Below are positions 49,033 to 49,171 of a stretch of DNA of 49,171 nucleotides, piece after piece (the stretch's first letter is position 1; the number at the start of each line of letters is the position of its first letter). Position numbers and translations under genes: made by a program. The notes below the pieces were generated by a model, which made no database searches, had not been told where the DNA came from, and was given only the letters and a program-made list of their open reading frames with translations. Source of the stretch: Muribaculaceae bacterium (GTDB taxonomy: Bacteria > Bacteroidota > Bacteroidia > Bacteroidales > Muribaculaceae). The stretch lies in NCBI GenBank assembly GCA_017443765.1, contig JAFSYB010000130.1:1-49171 (forward strand). Direction: 5' to 3'.

Positions 49033-49171
49033 TCAAGGTGGGTTCTATAAATTGCAAAAATGAGATGAATGGTTTTGGACGTCTTGGGTTGCTTGCTGGC
49101 ATCTTTTGCCTCAACTACTTGAACCGTAGCCCGCTACTGGTTGTAGAATCTGCACACGCTCGGCATCGCCC
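49033..49171. other. Intergenic tail, nothing assigned
   Basis: 139 bp without a supported gene. It begins with aaggtgggttctataaattgc, whose 3' part and aggtgg element recur near the left end of the window (304-322). Confidence 0.4.

Overview
The window reads as a chromosomal segment of a gut-type member of the Bacteroidales (Bacteroidota; a Muribaculaceae/Prevotellaceae-like genome is my inference). The evidence is the Bacteroidota promoter signature (TTTG then TAnnTTTG, clearest before exbB and at 23.9 kb), an ExbB-ExbD-ExbD-TonB cluster, a Na+-translocating NADH:quinone reductase (nqrABCDEF), a NamZ/DUF1343 muramidase, a Bacteroidales-type radical SAM/SPASM protein and a GxxExxY protein. 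No rRNA or tRNA gene was seen. Everything left of about 20.1 kb is on the minus strand and everything right of 20.5 kb is on the plus strand; the two halves diverge from facing promoters between nqrA and exbB.

Minus half, in transcription order. nqrA-B-C-D-E-F (20.07-13.74 kb) builds the respiratory sodium pump. Its intergenic leaders carry short tandem repeats, including two full copies of a 96-bp unit made of heptamers before nqrE. Next come a 93-aa protein of unknown function, a zinc-ribbon/one-TM protein (DUF4836-like), a WYL-domain regulator and a 94-aa protein. After these is a tight, apparently uncharacterised operon (9.90-5.03 kb): a TerB-like protein, a four-TM coiled-coil protein, an exported degenerate vWA-like protein, a membrane-anchored Sel1-repeat protein, a Cys-motif membrane protein, two tiny membrane proteins and a small lipoprotein. 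Further left lie debris (an IS1380-type transposase remnant and a degenerate spaced repeat), a zinc-ribbon protein, a chain of strong hairpins at 3.17-3.48 kb that looks like a structured RNA, a radical SAM/SPASM enzyme, an acyl-carrier-domain protein with an export-like N-terminus, a LUD-domain (LutC-like) protein and, at the edge, a broken Ser/Thr kinase-like fragment.

Plus half. exbB-exbD-exbD-tonB energise outer-membrane TonB receptors. They are followed by a small membrane protein, a PstS-like lipoprotein, two exported TPR or TPR-like proteins and a large amidase/golvesin-domain protein. A low-GC type II restriction-modification pair (C5-cytosine methyltransferase plus MvaI/BcnI-like nuclease) sits in front of a glycosyltransferase.

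The right end is a coherent cell-wall salvage cluster. A HIT-like protein and a SpoIID/LytB protein are followed by an AmpG-like permease, NamZ, a two-part FAD/FeS D-lactate dehydrogenase-like protein, a NagX/MurT-like membrane protein, a BadF-type amino-sugar kinase and MurQ. MurQ splits MurNAc-6-P into GlcNAc-6-P and D-lactate, so the dehydrogenase in the same cluster can oxidise the by-product. The junction between ampG and namZ has been rearranged: a GxxExxY gene bounded by 24-bp inverted repeats, a deleted second copy, a chimeric NamZ/AmpG mini-ORF and a six-unit 76-78-bp tandem repeat all lie there.
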